Under the pieces are notes generated by a model, which worked only from the letters and a program-made list of their open reading frames with translations, made no database searches and was not told the origin of the DNA. This document shows, one piece after another, positions 63,504-64,000 of a DNA stretch of 64,000 nt. Within the stretch, counting starts at the first letter, position 1. Each line of letters begins with the position of its first letter. Origin of the DNA: Stratiolaelaps scimitus (taxonomy: Eukaryota; Arthropoda; Arachnida; Mesostigmata; Laelapidae). The position numbers were made by a program, and so were the translations under genes. The stretch covers positions 1,302,001 to 1,366,000 of the forward strand of contig JABWDB010000007.1 in assembly GCA_019614645.1 (NCBI GenBank), read 5' to 3'.

Positions 63504-64000
63504 CTTGTAATCTATCTACTCATGCTGAACGTAGCAGCTACGTCTTAATAAACCATAGGGATATTTCAACTTCAACCTCAAGAGTAACTCAAAAGGATTA
63601 TGCCTCACAATGTTTTTAGCAGCGTCTTGTTGTTAGTGTGGGGACAAATGTTGTGGAGACTTAACTGAGTCATTGAATTTCCTACTTGCAATTTAGACAA
63701 AGACCATGAAGTAAAGCGAACAAACTCTTCATCCGCTATACAGCGTAATTTTATCAGTTTAAACACGACATCTCATTTTATTAACAGAGCCCAACGGAAG
63801 AGTAGACGCCAACAGGTTAATGTCAGTCTTCAAAATCACTGTATACAGTGTAGGACCATTGAAGGACCATTTATATATTGAAAATAATCAATCGCTCTGT
63901 ACTTAGATCATGACAATAAGGGACGATACAGTTCACAGCACGCTTCATCATTTTGTCGTTATACTTCACCACTTCAATTACAATTAAACCGCCACCACCA
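63504..64000 (-). other. receptor-unit spacer
   Basis: Near-identical to about 58995-59492. No gene. The window ends inside this copy. Confidence 0.6.

Overview
This window is eukaryotic nuclear DNA, most likely from an arthropod. The evidence is a tandem family of roughly 400-residue, single-exon, multi-pass membrane proteins that carry the gustatory-receptor C-terminal signature (TCVGVLLQF, with the spacing of the family's TYhhhhhQF motif), together with mariner, Ty3/gypsy, R1-like, R2-like (RLE-type) and Jockey/CR1-like elements. A chelicerate is plausible, but nothing seen here fixes the taxon.

Layout. 1-8.2 kb is mostly retrotransposon debris: a decayed R2-like element at 1.5-4.7 kb and a 5'-truncated LINE at 5.3-6.4 kb. 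8.6-31.1 kb holds six class-A receptor loci, all on the plus strand; the fourth is broken by a SINE 3'-end insertion. 31.1-36.5 kb is a spacer with small inverted-repeat elements and microsatellites. From 36.5 kb every receptor locus is on the minus strand: one intact divergent class-B gene, five class-A genes at 39.3-61.2 kb, and one class-A fragment at 53.9 kb. Between them at 41-54 kb lie a mariner fragment, a Ty3/gypsy relic split by an R2-like element with a visible 10-bp target duplication, and R1-like debris.

The array appears to have grown by duplicating a composite unit: a class-B promoter and gene, a class-A promoter block and gene, then one of two types of 3' flank. Class-B copies have decayed to relics at nearly every unit, while class-A genes survive. 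Larger duplications are also visible: the gene pair at 12.6-19.1 kb resembles the pair at 21.9-26.7 kb, and a roughly 4.2-kb unit containing a receptor and a mariner is tandemly repeated at the right end.

The intact receptors probably act as chemosensory ligand-gated channels in sensory neuron membranes. That role is inferred from the family; ligand and expression cannot be read from the sequence. All similarity statements are by eye, with no alignment or database search run.
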